Of a stretch of DNA of 21,459 nt, positions 4,944 to 11,917 are shown piece by piece. A program made the translations under genes and the position numbers. The stretch lies in IMG/VR virus record IMGVR_UViG_3300044633_000623, positions 1-21,459 of that record; one strand, given 5' to 3'. The stretch comes from a virus. The stretch's first letter is position 1. Each line of letters begins with the position of its first letter. The notes under the pieces were generated by a model. That model saw only the letters and a program-made list of their open reading frames with translations. It was not told the DNA's origin and made no database searches.

Positions 4944-5402
4944 ATGCGCAAACAAACACGACGAAAAATATGGGACACGGGCATCAATCCGATCACGCAC
5001 GCCATGGCGGGGGCATCCATTACCGACGAGGAAAGCCTCAACATTTTGCGCAAAAAGGAGGACGGCAGCATGGAGGCATTCAGGAATGGGTCTGCTACCA
5101 AGCAAGACTGGAACAACATCAACGCAGTGGTTTGCTTAGCAGAGAGCATGGCTGCTGCGGACATTGGCCCGGAGGTCATGGTGCATTGCAAGATCGCTGA
5201 GATGCACCTGCTAGACGCGCACGAGCGGTTCAAGCGCCTCGGAAGGATGGGCTCTACGGCACTTGGCCTTCAGAGCTTTCAAGAAATCATTGAGTGGCAC
5301 GAATTGCAGAGGACTTCAGTGGCTCGCAGCGTTTACGAGAAGCACATCAAGCGGGTGACGGACATGATTCGCAGCAAGTCATCCAAGATCAATTTTTTAT
5401 AG
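4944..5402 (+). CDS. Conserved phage/prophage protein of unknown function, 152 aa
   Basis: It resembles a hypothetical family I recall in prophages of Burkholderiales: an N-terminal basic segment (MRKQTRRK), ITDEESLNILRKKE, an ATKQDWNNINAVVCLAESMA helix, then ERFKRLGRMG and IIEWHELQRTSVARS. It looks all-helical and cytoplasmic; function is unknown. I start it at 4944 where the family-like sequence begins; the long upstream in-frame extension crosses the divergent promoter region and is not credible. The -10 of the rightward promoter ends only 6 nt before this ATG and there is no ribosome binding site, so the mRNA is probably leaderless. It heads the replication block. Confidence 0.85.
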   Translation: MRKQTRRKIWDTGINPITHAMAGASITDEESLNILRKKEDGSMEAFRNGSATKQDWNNINAVVCLAESMAAADIGPEVMVHCKIAEMHLLDAHERFKRLGRMGSTALGLQSFQEIIEWHELQRTSVARSVYEKHIKRVTDMIRSKSSKINFL

Positions 5403-5412
5403 GAGGTGCAAC

Positions 5413-5562
5413 ATGCACGAAGCGCGAAAGCAGTTTGAAGCGATCCTTTTAACCAAGGGCAAAAGAGCTCCCGGTTGGGATGGCGAGAAGTACGACAACA
5501 CCAACATCCAGACCTACTGGCGTTGGTTTCTTTTGGGGTGGACTATGAAGGAAAGTAAATGA
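5413..5562 (+). CDS. Small phage protein, 49 aa
   Basis: It reads MHEARKQFEAILLTKGKRAP, then GWDGEKYDNTNIQTYWRWFL and LGWTMKESK. An AGGAGG lies 6 nt before the ATG and the stop overlaps the ParB-like gene start by 4 nt (ATGA), so it is clearly translated. The pattern 'R-x-Q-F-E ... G-W-D ... I-Q-x-x-W-x-W-x-x-G' is one I recall from other small phage proteins of unknown function. It is Trp-rich for its size (five Trp in the last 29 residues). Confidence 0.75.
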   Translation: MHEARKQFEAILLTKGKRAPGWDGEKYDNTNIQTYWRWFLLGWTMKESK

Positions 5563-6377
5563 ATAAAGTCATGAACATCGGCGCTCTTGTGATGGACGAG
5601 CGTTTGCAGTCGAGAACAGAGATTAACGAAGAGACGGTATCGGAGTATGCAGATGCCATTGCTGCTGGCGCTGACTTCCCTCCTGTGCTGGTTTATTTTG
5701 ATGGCATCAACTACTACCTGACGGACGGCTATCACCGACTGCTGGCCCACAAGCGTGCAGAGAAGGTATCCATTCTGTGCAACGTGGTTCAGGGTACGCT
5801 GAGGGACGCCGTATTCCACTCAACAGGCGTGAACACCGACCATGGCATGCGCCGCACCCATGCAGACAAGCGCAAGGCGGTGATGACGTTGCTAGATGAC
5901 TTTGAGTGGGAGGGTATGGGCAACGGCCAGATCGCCAAGCATTGCCATGTGTCCCCATCGTTCGTGTCTGAACTGCGCAAGGGCGTTGGCAAAGACACGG
6001 GCGATACGGTGAAGTACAAAACACCAAGCGGTAAGGTGATGGAGAAGAAGAAGGCTGCGGGCCGCGCACCGAAAGAGCCGGAACTCAAAGGCCCCGAGGT
6101 CACACAGCCTAAAGATGATCAGAACCAAGAAGCCATCGACATGCTGCTGGCCGAGAACGAAGAGTTGAAAGCCCGTGTCGCAGTCGTGGCTATGGATGCC
6201 TCACCAGAAGAAAAGCAGGCGGCCACAAGCCTGATTGAAGAGCTGCGTGAGGAGTTGCGCATTACCAAGATCGAGCTAACTGCAGTCAAGCAAAGCCGGG
6301 ATCAGTACCAGTCAGAGAACAGCCAACTCAAGAAGCAAGTGCTGTCTATGCAGCGTCAACTCAAGAAAGCCGAGTGA
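5559..6377 (+). CDS. ParB/Srx-like domain protein with HTH and coiled coil, 272 aa
   Basis: The N-terminal ~95 residues match the ParB N-terminal/sulfiredoxin-like domain: QSRTEINEETVSEYADAI, a PPVLVYFDG strand, then TDGYHRLLA (DGYHR at 56-60). A helix-turn-helix follows at about 122-142 (NGQIAKHCHVSPSFVSELRK). After a Lys-rich linker the last ~85 residues form a long coiled coil (LAENEELKARV ... QLKKQVLSMQRQLKK). Proteins with this domain bind DNA and in some phages act as nucleases or in replication control; I cannot say which here. It overlaps the 49-aa gene by 4 nt and sits just upstream of the helicase, so a replication or partition role is likely. Confidence 0.85.
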   Translation: MNKVMNIGALVMDERLQSRTEINEETVSEYADAIAAGADFPPVLVYFDGINYYLTDGYHRLLAHKRAEKVSILCNVVQGTLRDAVFHSTGVNTDHGMRRTHADKRKAVMTLLDDFEWEGMGNGQIAKHCHVSPSFVSELRKGVGKDTGDTVKYKTPSGKVMEKKKAAGRAPKEPELKGPEVTQPKDDQNQEAIDMLLAENEELKARVAVVAMDASPEEKQAATSLIEELREELRITKIELTAVKQSRDQYQSENSQLKKQVLSMQRQLKKAE

Positions 6378-6425
6378 TCATTGCCCAAGCCAGCGGGCAT
6401 GTGTGCTGGCAGTTGGAGAAACAAA

Positions 6426-7892
6426 ATGGGTTTGGAATTACGAGAGTACCAGTCCGGTTCACTGGATGGTTTGAGAAAAGGCTTTGCTGCCGGGTACAAA
6501 GCGCAGATGCTTTATGCGCCCACGGGAGCTGGCAAAACTGAGATGGCGATTGCGCTACTGGATGCAACCCACAAGAAGGGGAATCGTGCAGCCATGATTT
6601 TGGACCGCATCATCTTGTGCGACCAGACAAGCCAGCGGCTGGAAAAGTACAAGATCGAGCATGGTGTGCTGCAGTCTGGACACTGGCGTTACAGGCCATA
6701 CGAGCACATCCAAGTGTGCTCCGCTCAGACGCTCGAGAAGCGCGGCTCCTTTCCCGGCTTGACGCTGATGATTGTTGACGAGGCGCACGCCATGCGCAGG
6801 CAGACCATTGAGTTCATCAAGAACAACCCAGAGATCAAGGTCATCGGCCTGTCTGCATCACCGTTCACCAAGGGGCTTGGCAACGTGTACGAGCACGTTG
6901 TCAGCACAGTCACAACCAAGGAGTTGGTGGACCAGAAGGTGCTCTGCCCACTGCGCGTGTTCGTTGCCAAAGAGATCGACATGACCGGAGCCAAGAAGGT
7001 GGCCGGCGAGTGGAGTCAGGCCGAGTCCACCAAGCGCGGCATGCAGATCACTGGCGACATTGTGTCTGAGTGGATCAAGAAGACGCACGAGATATTTGGT
7101 CGCCCCCGCAAGACCATCATCTTCTGCTCAGGCGTGGAGCATGGTGCAGACCTGTCGAAAAAGTTCGCCGAGCAGGGCTACAACTTCATCAGCATTTCCT
7201 ACAAGGATGATGACGAGTTCAAGCGCGAGGTCATCGAGGACTTCAGCAAGCCAGACACAGAGATTCATGGCCTGATTGCCACCGATATCTTGACCAAAGG
7301 CTTTGACGTTCCTGACGTGATGATCGGCGTGAGCGCACGGCCATTCAGCAAGTCACTGTCGTCTCACGTCCAGCAGATGGGCCGGGTCATGCGCGGCAAC
7401 CCGGATAAAGAGTTTGCGGTGTGGCTGGATCACGCTGGCAACTACATCAGGTTCCAAGAGGACTGGGAAGACATCTACAACAACGGCGTGCATGAGCTGG
7501 ATGACGCTCGCGAGAAGACCAAGAAGGAAAAGACCGACAAGGAGAAGGAGGCGGCCAAGTGCCCCAAGTGCGGACACTTGTGGGCCGGAGGGTCGGACAC
7601 TTGCATTCACTGCGGCTATACCCGCGAGAAGCGCAGCATGGTGGAGTCAGTACCGGGAGAAATGGAGGAGCTCAAAGCGGCGGCCTCTCGGGAAAGCAAG
7701 CAAGACTGGTGGTCAATGTGCCAGTACATGGTCAAGTACCACGGCTGGAGCTCAGGCAGAGCCGCCCACACCTACAAAGACAAGTATGGCGTCTGGCCCA
7801 AGGGTCTGGCTGAAACGCCGCAAACCCCGAGCGTAGAGTTCAACAAGGCGGTGAAGGCTGCTCTAATCCGTTACCTAAAGGGGAAGCGGTAA
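6426..7892 (+). CDS. Superfamily 2 DEAH-box helicase with zinc ribbon, 488 aa
   Basis: It is an ATP-dependent DNA (or RNA) helicase of the type found in phage replication blocks. Motifs in order: Q-like EYQS near 8, motif I APTGAGKTE (31-39), motif II DEAH (118-121), motif III SAS (143-145), motif V ATDILTKGFDVPDV (about 285-298), motif VI QQMGRVMRG (316-324). A zinc ribbon follows, with C379/C382 and C393/C396. The C-terminal ~90 residues (WWSMCQYMVKYHGWSSGRA) are typical of phage members. The ATG at 6426 has GGAG 7 nt upstream; a TTG at 6381 is in frame but unsupported. It shares one base with the primase start (TAATG), so the two are coupled. Confidence 0.93.
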   Translation: MGLELREYQSGSLDGLRKGFAAGYKAQMLYAPTGAGKTEMAIALLDATHKKGNRAAMILDRIILCDQTSQRLEKYKIEHGVLQSGHWRYRPYEHIQVCSAQTLEKRGSFPGLTLMIVDEAHAMRRQTIEFIKNNPEIKVIGLSASPFTKGLGNVYEHVVSTVTTKELVDQKVLCPLRVFVAKEIDMTGAKKVAGEWSQAESTKRGMQITGDIVSEWIKKTHEIFGRPRKTIIFCSGVEHGADLSKKFAEQGYNFISISYKDDDEFKREVIEDFSKPDTEIHGLIATDILTKGFDVPDVMIGVSARPFSKSLSSHVQQMGRVMRGNPDKEFAVWLDHAGNYIRFQEDWEDIYNNGVHELDDAREKTKKEKTDKEKEAAKCPKCGHLWAGGSDTCIHCGYTREKRSMVESVPGEMEELKAAASRESKQDWWSMCQYMVKYHGWSSGRAAHTYKDKYGVWPKGLAETPQTPSVEFNKAVKAALIRYLKGKR

Positions 7893-8710
7893 TGCACTTC
7901 CTTGACTTCTGCCGCCTCCACGGCGTGATCATCGACCGTGAACCACCAATCGGCGTGTGGAAGCGATACCCCACAGAGGACAAGCGGCACCACCGCAACG
8001 GCGCTGTGAAGTTCATGGGTGACCACGCCTTCGTGCAAAACCACGCCACCGAGACAGAGATCAGCGTCTGGCATTCAGACAGTGACTCAGCCATCGACCC
8101 CGACAAGGCACGAGGGGCTGTCGAGGCTGCTGCGTGGGACATTCGCCAGAAGCAGCAAGAGGCCGCTCGCAAGGCTGGCTTCATACTCCACCAGTGCCAA
8201 ATCGGCTACCACCCGTACCTTGAGCGCAAAGGTTTCCCGGATGAGCAAGCCAACGTGTGGAAGACCAATGACGGCCTGCTGCTTGTCATCCCGATGCGAG
8301 TGGGCCATCAGATCGTTGGATGCCAGATCATCAGGGAGGACGGAGAGAAGAAGTTTTTGTTCGGTCAGCGCACGTCTGGTGCCTACTTCTGCTTCGACAA
8401 CAAAGGGCCGAACATTCTGTGCGAGGGTTACGCCACAGCGCTGTCGATACGCGCAGCCATGAAGGCATTGAAGCGGCGCTACACCCTCTACGCTTGCTTC
8501 AGTGCCGGCAACATGAAGAAGGTTGCGGCCACACTGCCTCACGGGTTTGTCGTGGCTGACAACGATGCTTCAGTCGCAGGCGAGCGTACAGCCAAGGAGA
8601 TCGGCTGGCCGTATTGGATGCCAGACGCGGTGGGCATGGATGCCAATGACGTTCATCAGCGTGACGGGCTGTTCAAGTTCTCGCAGTCACTCGGCAAGGT
8701 GATTCGGTAG
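7892..8710 (+). CDS. Toprim-domain DNA primase, 272 aa
   Basis: It makes or helps make RNA primers at the phage fork. The Toprim core is visible: CEGYATALSIRAAM (catalytic E178), the FSAGNMKKVA strand/helix, then VVADNDASVAGERTAKEIG with the acidic pair of DND at 223-225, and GMDANDVHQRDG near the end. A basic, His-rich N-terminal region (KRYPTEDKRHHRNG) precedes it, but no CHC2-type zinc finger is present, so this is a compact primase. It is coupled to the helicase by a TAATG overlap. No DNA polymerase is in the window; it may lie elsewhere or the host enzyme may be used. Confidence 0.9.
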   Translation: MHFLDFCRLHGVIIDREPPIGVWKRYPTEDKRHHRNGAVKFMGDHAFVQNHATETEISVWHSDSDSAIDPDKARGAVEAAAWDIRQKQQEAARKAGFILHQCQIGYHPYLERKGFPDEQANVWKTNDGLLLVIPMRVGHQIVGCQIIREDGEKKFLFGQRTSGAYFCFDNKGPNILCEGYATALSIRAAMKALKRRYTLYACFSAGNMKKVAATLPHGFVVADNDASVAGERTAKEIGWPYWMPDAVGMDANDVHQRDGLFKFSQSLGKVIR

Positions 8711-8712
8711 CT

Positions 8713-8928
8713 TTACTGGTAGTTGACGCAATGCGTCAGGGGCTGGACAGCTAGGCGCTCGGGGTGTGCGCGGGCTGCCAGCTCCAACTTCTGCATAATT
8801 TCAAACCCAATGTCGAGCACGTTGGGACCGTGGCCTACCCACTCCGCAAGGGCAGACACACGGCCATCGGGCCCCTCAATCAAATGGATGCTGAACAGGC
8901 TTTGTGGGTTCTTGGACAGATATGACAC
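8713..8928 (-). CDS. Small phage protein, 71 aa, GTG start
   Basis: Function not recognised. It reads FSIHLIEGPDGRVSALAEWV and IGFEIMQKLELAARAHPERL, beta strands then a helix. The GTG at 8928 has AAAGGA 6-7 nt upstream, but this start makes it overlap the previous gene by 53 nt in another frame, which is long for this operon; a later start may be used. It ends 3 nt from the oppositely oriented primase, making this the convergent junction of two operons. The coding 3' end contains a 15-bp palindrome (8724-8738). Confidence 0.6.
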   Translation of the reverse strand: MSYLSKNPQSLFSIHLIEGPDGRVSALAEWVGHGPNVLDIGFEIMQKLELAARAHPERLAVQPLTHCVNYQ

Positions 8929-9064
8929 GGGTTTCCTTTAGGTCTCGGTCATCATAGTCCAATGCCATTTCAGTGACTTTTCTGAGGGCGTCAAGGCGGT
9001 CATCTGCCTCAAGATCAAGCTGAAAGCGCACGGTTCTTTCGATGGTCAAACGGTAGGTTTTCAC
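8876..9064 (-). CDS. Small acidic phage protein, 62 aa
   Basis: It reads MKTYRLTIERTVRFQLDLEA followed by DDRLDALRKVTEMALDYDDR: two beta strands then a helix, a compact fold common in small phage proteins that resemble antirestriction or host-takeover factors in size only. No known motif. Its ATG overlaps the previous stop by 4 nt (ATGA), supporting translation in the leftward operon. Confidence 0.7.
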   Translation of the reverse strand: MKTYRLTIERTVRFQLDLEADDRLDALRKVTEMALDYDDRDLKETRVISVQEPTKPVQHPFD

Positions 9065-9255
9065 GGCATCTTCCTCTCAATAAGTATTTCAGCGGCCAGC
9101 TTGCACTGGTCAATGGTTAGTCGGTCGGCAGCTCTCTCGCAAGCATGGATAAGGCGCATAGCCTCACTCATGGATGCGTGGCTGGTGGCTCGTGCGCCCA
9201 GCATGTAGGCGCGTGTCAATGGGTGGTTTTGGTTAGGCATTTGTCTCGCAATCAT
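9061..9255 (-). CDS. Small helical phage protein, about 64 aa (start uncertain)
   Basis: The reliable part is MPNQNHPLTRAYMLGARATS, then MSEAMRLIHACERAADRLTI and DQCKLAAEILIERKMP: three helices, no known motif. Starts in frame are a GTG at 9318 (GTGA overlap with the preceding gene), ATG at 9255, and ATG at 9240; none has a strong ribosome binding site. I list 9255. The 5' part contains repeated TTGCGAGA motifs that may be a DNA signal rather than protein-driven sequence. Confidence 0.6.
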   Translation of the reverse strand: MIARQMPNQNHPLTRAYMLGARATSHASMSEAMRLIHACERAADRLTIDQCKLAAEILIERKMP

Positions 9256-9298
9256 GGGGCAGCTCTCTCGCAAATAGGTCGAGGCCGCTGTCTCGCAA
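9127..9298. repeat. Four TCTCGCAA motifs, two within a 16-bp exact repeat
   Basis: TCTCGCAA occurs at 9135-9142, 9244-9251, 9266-9273 and 9291-9298. The first and third lie in an identical 16-mer GGCAGCTCTCTCGCAA (9127-9142 and 9258-9273). Three copies crowd into 55 bp around the uncertain start of the 64-aa gene. Confidence 0.7.
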
Positions 9299-9314
9299 TT
9301 AACCCCGGCGGGGG

Positions 9315-9443
9315 TCACCACGGCGCAGGTGGCGCACCCTCGCGGGCTCGCTCCTCCTGCTGGCGCTGGTAGTCGCGCACCCGCTCCGGGGTCCATGGTG
9401 TCGGGCCTCCGGGCGGTGGGAAGGGCCATAACGGGGCGGTCAT
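9315..9443 (-). CDS. Tiny proline/arginine-rich protein, 42 aa
   Basis: It reads MTAPLWPFPPPGGPTPWTPE then RVRDYQRQQEERAREGAPPAPW. The ATG overlaps the upstream stop by 4 nt (ATGA). A Pro-rich head leads into a charged helix; similar small proteins occur in phage accessory operons, without known function. The alternative frame over this stretch (an upstream extension of the following gene) is Gly/Ala-rich and less convincing. Confidence 0.6.
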   Translation of the reverse strand: MTAPLWPFPPPGGPTPWTPERVRDYQRQQEERAREGAPPAPW

Positions 9444-9622
9444 GCTGTCCGGGCCTCCCGCCTGCCTCGTTCGATTAAATGGCGGGCTTCGGTTTGGTCG
9501 TGGGGCTTCTCTGCCTCCAGTAGGGTGCGGATTATCTGGCTCGCTGCTGCCACTTGTCCGGGCGTGGTGGCGCGTTCGTATCGGTGCCCGGCGTTGATGT
9601 AGTGGGCTTCTGGGTTTTTCAT
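9440..9622 (-). CDS. Small phage protein, 60 aa
   Basis: It reads MKNPEAHYINAGHRYERATT followed by a helix (PGQVAAASQIIRTLLEAEKP) and a basic tail. Function not recognised. The ATG at 9622 overlaps the preceding stop by 4 nt; the next gene overlaps its own stop by 4 nt, so translation is chained. Confidence 0.65.
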   Translation of the reverse strand: MKNPEAHYINAGHRYERATTPGQVAAASQIIRTLLEAEKPHDQTEARHLIERGRREARTA

Positions 9623-9816
9623 TGGGTGTTTCCGTATGTTGTCCAGTGGGTGTAGGCGCGGGTCTCGGTGCCTTCGTGCTTGCATCGGGTACAGAATGCG
9701 CTGGTGTATCCGTTGGGTTTGGCTGCTGTCCATTGGGCGGGTTTGCCGCATTCGTGCCCGTATGTGCCCGGCTCGGCGTTGGTGCATTTCAATTCATCGG
9801 GGTTTTCTGGTTTCAT
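9619..9816 (-). CDS. Small Cys-rich, zinc-finger-like protein, 65 aa
   Basis: C11, C23 and the pair C42-x2-C45 could form one zinc site (KCTNAEP ... HECGKPAQW ... FCTRCKHEG). It probably binds zinc; partner unknown. The ATG at 9816 follows one of the recurrent cassettes (CACAGGAGCCCAAAACATG), which fixes the start; the frame extending to 10008 only reads back through the neighbouring gene. Confidence 0.7.
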   Translation of the reverse strand: MKPENPDELKCTNAEPGTYGHECGKPAQWTAAKPNGYTSAFCTRCKHEGTETRAYTHWTTYGNTQ

Positions 9817-9883
9817 GTTTTGGGCTCCTGTGGTCGGGACAATCCCCGCGACAACCCTCTGCGAAGGGCTGGCGCTGGCGCTG

Positions 9884-10561
9884 TCAGATTGCAGCGATTG
9901 GGATAACCCGGCGTGCGATACGGTCGGCCTGCTTGGCTTTGCTGCCGTGTGCCCTAAAACCAATGATTTGTTTTCGGTCGGCGCGTTGGCAAAGGGCGCA
10001 AAGGGCACAGGTCATGTAGTCGGTTGTCTGGGCGGGGCAAACCAACACCGGGCGGCCTTCGGGTGTCTGGCTGTGCTTTGGCGTGTCCATGGGGACAATA
10101 ACGGCGACTGGCAAACCATGGGCGGCGAGTCGGTCGGCTTGCTGTACATCGTCTGCGCTGAGATTCACGGTGAAACCCCATTGTGTAGCGTGCTTGGCCC
10201 ATCGGATAGCGTCCGGGCTGTGCTTGTGGGTGTAGGTAAACCCGTTTCGGCCTCTGTTGGCTCTCACGATCTGGCCCAATGCGTGGGCGTCCACCTGTTC
10301 ACCCTCTCCGGGTAAGTCTCCTGCGACATTCATTCGCCATAGTTGGCCCTTCGGCAGGCGGCTAATGGCCTTCACTAGTCCGTCCAAGTCTGTGCCGCGC
10401 TGGTTTACCTTGTTCCAATTCATGGCGGTGTAATAGTCCTCGGCGTAACATGAGCCTCGATAATGGGCGCATGAGGGCGGGCATGATTCGCGGCTGGTGT
10501 AGGTCTGCGGGATTGGTCCGGTTTTGCGGTTGCTGCTGGCTTGTATGAAGTGGTATTTCAT
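9884..10561 (-). CDS. Cys-rich phage protein (DUF7227/Gp37-like), probable Fe-S protein, 225 aa
   Basis: Two cysteine clusters stand out: C27-x3-C31-x6-C38 in ESCPPSCAHYRGSCYAED and C175-x9-C185-x2-C188-x2-C191 in CPAQTTDYMTCALCALCQR. Between them are strands such as GFTYTHKH and GFTVNLSADD that suggest an alpha/beta barrel-like core. This resembles phage families (DUF7227, or the Gp37/Gp68 group) thought to be radical-SAM-like; the C-x3-C-x6-C spacing is not the classical CxxxCxxC, so enzymatic chemistry is inference. The start at 10561 has a recurrent cassette (CACAGGAGCCCACAGCATG) and overlaps the preceding gene by 4 nt. It is the largest protein of this accessory operon. Confidence 0.75.
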   Translation of the reverse strand: MKYHFIQASSNRKTGPIPQTYTSRESCPPSCAHYRGSCYAEDYYTAMNWNKVNQRGTDLDGLVKAISRLPKGQLWRMNVAGDLPGEGEQVDAHALGQIVRANRGRNGFTYTHKHSPDAIRWAKHATQWGFTVNLSADDVQQADRLAAHGLPVAVIVPMDTPKHSQTPEGRPVLVCPAQTTDYMTCALCALCQRADRKQIIGFRAHGSKAKQADRIARRVIPIAAI

Positions 10562-10854
10562 GCTGTGGGCTCCTGTGTTGTCTTGGCGATTGCTGCGCGG
10601 GCGGTGGTTAATTCTTGTTTAATGTCTGGGTCGTTGCTCATGCTGTGCTGTTCTGCTGCTCCAATTAGCAGATTAAGGGCTTCCAATAGGTCGGGCGCTG
10701 CGGCGATTAGTCGGGCATTTGCTCGCTGCTCGCTGTGGTCGTTGGCTTCGGCGTTGATTGGTAGCGGCTGACCGTCTGGTCGGGTCAGTCGGTAGTCGTG
10801 GGCGTGGTTGCTGGTATAGGTGCAGGCCCATGGGCTTGGGGTGTGGCTGTTCAT
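10558..10854 (-). CDS. Phage accessory protein with ANARLIAAAPDLLEAL motif, 98 aa
   Basis: The sequence TPSPWACTYTSNHAHDYRLT followed by EQRANARLIAAAPDLLEALN is a common pattern in small phage proteins: a short beta region describing a two-strand hairpin and then a conserved helix. The function of the family is unknown to me. The start at 10854 has ACAGGA upstream at wider spacing than its neighbours, and the stop overlaps the Fe-S-like gene by 4 nt. Confidence 0.8.
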   Translation of the reverse strand: MNSHTPSPWACTYTSNHAHDYRLTRPDGQPLPINAEANDHSEQRANARLIAAAPDLLEALNLLIGAAEQHSMSNDPDIKQELTTARAAIAKTTQEPTA

Positions 10855-10856
10855 TT

Positions 10857-11048
10857 TTAATCGTCCTGTGTGTCGTGGCTGTATTGCAGTTCATCGGCTG
10901 CTTTTTGGCGCTGCCATTGGGTGGCGGTCGGGTCTTTAAGAATGCGAAGGGCGAAGGCTATGGCCTCGTCTAGTGGCATCGGTGCGGGGTCTCCTTCGCT
11001 GTCGGGGTGCGGTAAAGCGGGGTTAACGGTGAAGTGTTGGCGGTTCAT
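10857..11048 (-). CDS. Small phage protein, 63 aa
   Basis: It reads MNRQHFTVNPALPHPDSEGD, then PAPMPLDEAIAFALRILKDP and a helix WQRQKAADELQYSH. Function not recognised. The ATG at 11048 overlaps the previous stop by 4 nt (ATGA) and the stop lies 2 nt before the next start. Confidence 0.7.
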   Translation of the reverse strand: MNRQHFTVNPALPHPDSEGDPAPMPLDEAIAFALRILKDPTATQWQRQKAADELQYSHDTQDD

Positions 11049-11302
11049 GCTGTGGCCTCGTATCTTTTGTAATTCCTGATTGGGCTGTCGTTGTTGGTGT
11101 GGTGCTCTTTGATTTCGTAGGGTTGGCCTTTAATGGCTTCCATGTAGGTGGAAAAATCGCAATCCTCTTCTAAAAATGCGGTTTCTCCTTTGCGGTATGA
11201 ATACCCGCTGATTTTGTTGTCGATGCCAAGCGAGACAAGCTCAGCCACGGGGACTGCTGCCCAGCCGTGTCCGGGGTCGGTATAAAAAATGATTGTTTTC
11301 AT
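11045..11302 (-). CDS. Conserved small phage protein, 85 aa
   Basis: MKTIIFYTDPGHGWAAVPVA, then LGIDNKISGYSYRKGETAFL and EEDCDFSTYM, matches a small family I recall from many phages, with a conserved DPGHGW turn, EEDCD acidic box and a His-rich tail (EIKEHHTNNDSPIRNYKRY). Function is unknown. Start fixed by AAGGAGCC 7 nt upstream of 11302. Confidence 0.8.
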   Translation of the reverse strand: MKTIIFYTDPGHGWAAVPVAELVSLGIDNKISGYSYRKGETAFLEEDCDFSTYMEAIKGQPYEIKEHHTNNDSPIRNYKRYEATA

Positions 11303-11314
11303 GGTGTCGGCTCC

Positions 11315-11683
11315 TTAGTGTGTCTGGCGTGCTTTGACTGTCATTCGGGTGCTTGCTTCGCCCGTCTTGGTGTATGCGCGGATTAGTTGAGGGCTGGCTT
11401 TCAGGCGCTGGGCGATTGCTTGCCAGTCGATCAGGGTCTTGCCTGCGCATTGGGCGAAGTTCACCCGGTAGAGTTGGCCCTCGATGTTCTCTAGGCCTGC
11501 ATCCTCCAGCTCGGTGCGGATCTGGTCGGCCTCGCGTTTCATGTCTGCCAGTGCAGCGTGTAAAACTCCTAAGCGGTCAACCTTGGCGGCGATTGCTTGG
11601 GCGGCTGTCGGTGCTGGTGCTGCTTGCATGATCGGGGCGGACAAAATAGCGTTGGCGAAGTCTGCGAAATTTTCGGGTTTCAT
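11315..11683 (-). CDS. Phage protein with central coiled coil, 122 aa
   Basis: An Ala-rich N-terminus leads into a helix (KVDRLGVLHAALADMKREAD then QIRTELEDAGLENIEG) likely to form a coiled coil, followed by a small C-terminal domain with DWQAIAQRLKASPQLIRAYT and a basic tail. It resembles short phage proteins of unknown function. Start at 11683 has CACAGGAG upstream. Confidence 0.75.
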   Translation of the reverse strand: MKPENFADFANAILSAPIMQAAPAPTAAQAIAAKVDRLGVLHAALADMKREADQIRTELEDAGLENIEGQLYRVNFAQCAGKTLIDWQAIAQRLKASPQLIRAYTKTGEASTRMTVKARQTH

Positions 11684-11701
11684 GGTGTTATCTCCTGTGG
11701 G

Positions 11702-11917
11702 TTATAAAAAACTTTTTTCGTTGCTGTATGCGCGGGGCTGGAAATCCTGCGGGCATAGTTCAAAAAAATGCCGTGTGCCGTCTGGGTCTTGTATGTAGGC
11801 CGGGGCGGTCGTTTCGTCGATCAAGTCGAGCACTTGGGTGCTTATGCGGTCCGGGCCCTCTGTGCTGCCGATATAGGCGGCGGTGGCGGGTATGGTGTCG
11901 GGCGTGTAGCGTTTCAT
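11702..11917 (-). CDS. Small phage protein, 71 aa
   Basis: It reads MKRYTPDTIPATAAYIGSTE and later PAYIQDPDGTRHFFELCPQD. Mainly beta with no known motif. The ATG at 11917 overlaps the previous stop by 4 nt; the upstream AAGG is weaker than the neighbouring cassettes. The frame continuing upstream to 11995 belongs to the neighbour's shadow. Confidence 0.7.
   Translation of the reverse strand: MKRYTPDTIPATAAYIGSTEGPDRISTQVLDLIDETTAPAYIQDPDGTRHFFELCPQDFQPRAYSNEKSFL

Noticed and set aside
9622-10315. Rightward ORFs up to 215 aa, Val/Gly/Cys-rich
   Set aside because: Shadows of the leftward small genes and the Cys-rich gene, which have start cassettes and overlapping stops.
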